Shown here: positions 61,976 to 64,000 of the stretch, piece by piece
How the letters are laid out: every line of letters starts with the position of its first letter
Numbering within the stretch: position 1 is the stretch's first letter
Assembly: GCF_024868665.1 (NCBI RefSeq)
Contig: NC_079913.1
Coordinates: 621,544-685,543 of the forward strand
Length of the DNA: 64,000 nt
Direction: 5' to 3'
Origin: Triplophysa rosa
Taxonomy: Eukaryota; Chordata; Actinopteri; Cypriniformes; Nemacheilidae
The notes under the pieces: model-generated
The model's database searches: none
The model's input: only the letters and a program-made list of their open reading frames with translations
What the model was told of the DNA's origin: nothing
Translations under genes and position numbers: made by a program

Positions 61976-62945
61976 CTATACAATCAATTTACATATTAAT
62001 AGGAGATTGTTAAATCTCAGATAGTTGTCTTACATATATTTCTTAAAGGAGAAATAAAATCAGACACAAATGACGTTAGTGTGTAATATTTACATGGATA
62101 ACATGACTCGTAATAAAACAAGAAGTCGTTGTGTTCATGTTGAAATCTCTAACTTTCAAATGCAGACTTCAGAATCTGAGCAATGTGTGACATCATTCAG
62201 ATCTTTTCTTTGGTTCAGGAGAAAAACCTGTGAAAGCAAGAGACTATAATTTAAGTCCTTAATTGCACTCAGTGGTATCTCATTGCTGTCTAGAAGAAAC
62301 CGCTGAAACATCAAAGGGATCTCATTTGCGATTAATCTTTCCTTCAGGCATATAAAAAGAGTGCACGTGTGTGCGTGTGCTCATTAGCGACGTGTCAGTG
62401 TGCCTGCTGCAGTCATTATGCAGTGACTGGGTGTCGGTGGATGCTGAAGCCGGTGTTTCGCTGGAGAATGTATTGATACAGTAAGCATTGATCCTGCTGT
62501 GTGACTGCGCAAGCACAGGCTGATAATGAGAGAAGTGGGACCCCAACCAAATTCTGGCATTGTTTATGCTGGTTGCCATGACGATGGGGAGAGGCCACAT
62601 TTTTTGTTAGCGATGGAATGCACTGGGAACCTAATTAGGAGAAGCATCCGTAAGAATAATACGAGAAAAATAAACTTTTTAAAGACCTCCGTCAGGAGAT
62701 GCCTTTATGCCGGGATCTGTTTGTGTCCTCTGAAGGTATCTAGTAATGTAATGTAATGAGGAATGAGACTAATGAAAGTTAGTTTTGTACTTTTTTTTTA
62801 CATTTGAGTGACAATTTAGAACCCCTCCATAAATCTCATTGTTGCAAAATAATTTTACTTGTATATTTATAATGATTAATTATCTTAATTATTGTAATTA
62901 TGATATACGATAATATATAAATAATGATTTAATAAATGATTATGA

Positions 62946-63410
62946 TAGGCCAAAATATATGCAATTTTTTATATTTATGTTTTTATATTGATATATTTAG
63001 TATTATTCAAATATTATTTATACTTAAGTGTAATTGTTTATAGGCCAAAATATATTACATTAATATTATATATATTTTATTGATACATTTAGTATTATTT
63101 ACATAATATTTATATTTACGTGTAATTATTTATAGGCCATACTAAACAACATTAATATTATTGATATTTTATGGACATATTAAATAATATTCAAATATTA
63201 TTTAATTTTTTGGCATAAATATGTATATGCCAAAATAGATTACATTAATATTATTGATATTTTATTGATATATTTAGTATTAATGACATGTTATTTATAT
63301 TTAAATATAAGAATTTATAGTCCATCATAAATAATTATATTTTAATTGTGAAGCGTAATAGTTTGTTGTAATTATAATCATAAAATGCACTTATAAATAT
63401 TTATATAGTA
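62946..63410. repeat. AT-rich minisatellite, about 92-95-bp unit, five diverged copies
   Basis: The word TAGGCC (or TATGCC/TAGTCC) marks unit starts at 62946, 63041, 63133, 63226 and 63318, giving spacings of 95, 92, 93 and 92. Between them TTATTGATATATTTAGTAT and AATATTATTTATA recur with small changes. Extremely AT-rich and noncoding. Confidence 0.75.
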
Positions 63411-64000
63411 TTTTAATTGCCCAGACAATTATTGTCTCAATAGGATGATTTTGATACAATAGCATTTGATACAAAGTAAATCCTATTATTGCAATGAATA
63501 AATAAGAAGTAATGAGAATCTGGGGGTTTGAGTCGTAATCTTAATAGTCCTAAAACAGTTTGAGTTTTTCTTGAGACTTTTCTTCATAACCTTCACTGCT
63601 CTAGGTACAGCTCAGAAGTGACTATTGTGCTTTTAAAACATGACCGTTAATAACCAAAGGAGTGTGTTACAGTGTCCATCACCATCCCCTGGTGCTCAGC
63701 AAACACTAGTTACTTGTTTTCCGCATGCATGTGCGTGCATAACTGTGAGCGTGTACGGGTAAAGTTTGTTGCCTTATTGAAATCAGTGGCCTTTGGGCTG
63801 AAGGTAGAAGTCTATGAGAAAATGTTCAAAGGGGCTGAGAAGCCCAAGTGAGATGAGAAAAAACTAATTTCACAGCATGTAAGCCATCACCATGGAAACA
63901 GTGTATGTGATGTGTGTTTGGGGGGAAGGGGGTGTGAGTGTAAACAGGTGTTCACACGTGTGTGCATGCTTTATGTTGTGTGTGGACATGTGATCCCGCT

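Larger units (their letters stand above)
58046..64000 (+). other. chst11: chst11 intron 1 (partial)
   Basis: No second chst11 exon was recognised. The intron holds a CpG-rich patch (58860-59215), a family A element (59337-59500), a (GT)n tract at about 59738-59755, a MITE (61646-61975) and an AT-rich minisatellite (62946-63410). Confidence 0.6.

Noticed and set aside
1..64000. CRISPR arrays, bacterial operons, rRNA genes
   Set aside because: Nothing with regular short repeats and unique spacers, and no rRNA-like stretches. The window is vertebrate genomic DNA.

Overview
The window is vertebrate nuclear DNA, most likely from a teleost fish of the cyprinid/cypriniform kind. Genes are split by GT-AG introns. 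The intergenic DNA is AT-rich and full of CA, CT and ACGC microsatellites, short terminal-inverted-repeat DNA elements and an L2-type LINE with the (GTTGA)n 3' end common in fish. The species cannot be fixed from the sequence alone. All gene names rest on remembered protein similarity and on exon phases that I checked by hand; no database search was run.

Layout. (1) 1609-16068, minus strand: the first six coding exons of a SLIT-ROBO Rho GTPase-activating protein, best matching srGAP1. They encode the first 264 residues, the start of the F-BAR domain; the rest lies off the left edge. The introns hold many short DNA transposon remnants. (2) 16.1-40.8 kb: a long stretch in which I recognise no host gene, but which carries a 1.7-kb inverted-repeat element, three copies of one dispersed repeat, several MITEs and a 5'-truncated L2 retrotransposon (about 34.4-36.7 kb). 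(3) 40844-42900, plus strand: a two-exon V1a-type vasotocin/vasopressin receptor gene (avpr1a). (4) 42.9-47.65 kb: intergenic, with a very clean hAT-type MITE. (5) 47655-51735, plus: hcfc2 (host cell factor 2), 15 coding exons, 725 aa. (6) 53419-54832, minus: nfyb, six coding exons, 205 aa, tail-to-tail with hcfc2. (7) 57928-58045, plus: first coding exon of chst11 (chondroitin 4-O-sulfotransferase 1); the remainder of the window is its intron 1, with a CpG-rich patch, MITEs and an AT-rich minisatellite.

The genes do not form one pathway. srGAP1 remodels membranes and actin, V1aR is a peptide-hormone GPCR, HCFC2 and NF-YB are nuclear gene-regulation proteins, and CHST11 is a Golgi enzyme. Their order is informative: it joins two blocks that in human are far apart on chromosome 12 (AVPR1A/SRGAP1 at 12q14 and HCFC2/NFYB/CHST11 at 12q23.3). 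I found no undescribed gene system. The most notable items are the transposon structures with readable ends, the competing splice donors in hcfc2, the CCAAT boxes at nfyb and hcfc2, and the CpG-rich patch in chst11 intron 1.
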